Assembly (NCBI GenBank): GCA_003452275.1
Contig: DMIT01000034.1
Span: 2,782 to 17,798 of the forward strand
Origin: Rhodospirillaceae bacterium
Lineage (GTDB): Bacteria; Pseudomonadota; Alphaproteobacteria; Micavibrionales; Micavibrionaceae
Reading direction: 5' to 3'
DNA: 15,017 nt
Each line of letters starts with the position of its first letter. Position 1 is the stretch's first letter. Below, piece after piece: positions 14,485-15,017 of this stretch. Position numbers and translations under genes: made by a program. A model generated the notes under the pieces. It was not told the DNA's origin. It searched no databases and saw only the letters and a program-made list of their open reading frames with translations.

Positions 14485-14928
14485 TTAGGCCGCCTTTTGG
14501 GCGGGGGGAACGGATTTTAATTCCTGTTGCGCGCTGGTATAAACGGCGGGTGAAGCGCAGGCCGATAAATCGGCGTAGGATACGATACCTACCAATCTTT
14601 TGGCGTGATTGACGACGGGAAAACGCGAAACTTGCATCTCTGCCATATTTTTGCAGATTTCATCCGCGGTCTGGTCTTCATAACAATAATAGAGTTTCTG
14701 GTTCATGCAGTCGCGGACGGTGCAGGACGAGGCATCCTTACCCATAGCAACGGCATTGATGGCGATGTCGCGGTCGGTGATGGTGCCGATCATTTTATCA
14801 TTTTCGGCAACAGGCAAAAAACCGATGTCTTTGGCCTTCATCATTTGCGCAGCTTCCTGAATGGACGCATCAGGGGCAATCCATTGAAATTTCGGTGACA
14901 TAATGTCTTTGATAAGCGGTGTTGCCAT
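14485..14928 (-). CDS. Two-CBS-domain protein
   Basis: A stand-alone tandem CBS-domain protein of 147 aa. CBS pairs bind adenine nucleotides (AMP, ATP, SAM, NADH or c-di-AMP in various members) and act as regulatory sensors; no catalytic domain is attached. CBS1 covers about 5-60 (IKDIMSPKFQWIAPDASIQE, then GFLPVAENDKMIGTITDRDI). CBS2 covers about 70-125 (VRDCMNQKLYYCYEDQTADE, then SRFPVVNHAKRLVGIVSYAD). ITDRDI and VSYADL carry the Asp usually involved in ribose binding. The C-terminal 20 residues are Ala/Gln-rich and look disordered. A perfect AGGAGG (14934-14939) is 5 nt before the ATG at 14928, the best ribosome site in the window, so high expression is likely. The gene stands alone on the minus strand. 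The 89 bp upstream to the window edge show no confident promoter. Confidence 0.93.
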   Translation of the reverse strand: MATPLIKDIMSPKFQWIAPDASIQEAAQMMKAKDIGFLPVAENDKMIGTITDRDIAINAVAMGKDASSCTVRDCMNQKLYYCYEDQTADEICKNMAEMQVSRFPVVNHAKRLVGIVSYADLSACASPAVYTSAQQELKSVPPAQKAA

Positions 14929-15017
14929 AGCGGCCTCCTCGGTTCGGGTTTGGTTTATGATATTGGTGTGTGGAACACTCTACCCACCTAAGGCGGATTC
15001 AAAACTTATCAAGGGAT

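Noticed and set aside
14941..15017. Search for an EcfG-type (GGAAC...GTT) stress promoter upstream of the CBS gene
   Set aside because: GGAAC occurs at 14972 but on the wrong strand for the gene and without the matching -10 element.

Overview
The window looks like part of an alphaproteobacterial chromosome. The pointers are a UbiM-type ubiquinone hydroxylase, an MbfA-type ferritin/VIT1 iron exporter, a ComEC without the metallo-beta-lactamase domain lying head-to-head with gltX, and a DUF3551-like Cys-rich secreted protein. I cannot name a genus. The left half (about 1-7800) reads clearly AT-richer than the right half (about 7870-15017), so the exopolysaccharide block may be an accessory region inserted beside core genes.

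Left edge, 1-1001, minus strand: a gene running off the window that encodes a phage-fibre-like protein. It has an excellent ribosome binding site but sits just behind a terminator-shaped hairpin. Next, 1191-1595 (+), comes a small secreted protein built from two copies of one four-cysteine module with identical cysteine spacing.

Exopolysaccharide block, about 1616-7749: a Wza-like outer-membrane export lipoprotein, a Wzz/GumC-like inner-membrane co-polymerase, a CpsD/BY-kinase-like protein that has lost key nucleotide-binding residues, GalE (UDP-glucose 4-epimerase) and a WbaP-like initiating sugar-phosphate transferase, all on +. RfbD (dTDP-rhamnose synthesis) lies convergently on - and overlaps the 3' end of the WbaP-like gene. 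Together they supply sugar nucleotides, load the first sugar onto the lipid carrier, and control length and export. No glycosyltransferase, flippase or polymerase is in the window.

Core-like block, 7870-14928: ubiM-mbfA (+), gltX (-), comEC and a secreted dienelactone-hydrolase-family protein (+), a bidirectional terminator, and a two-CBS-domain protein (-). A perfect 16-bp palindrome lies between rfbD and ubiM and resembles iron-responsive operators.

No tRNA, rRNA, CRISPR array, insertion sequence or replication origin was recognised. The most unusual items are the pseudo-BY-kinase, the duplicated four-Cys protein, the attenuator-like leader of the fibre gene, and the palindrome in front of ubiM-mbfA.
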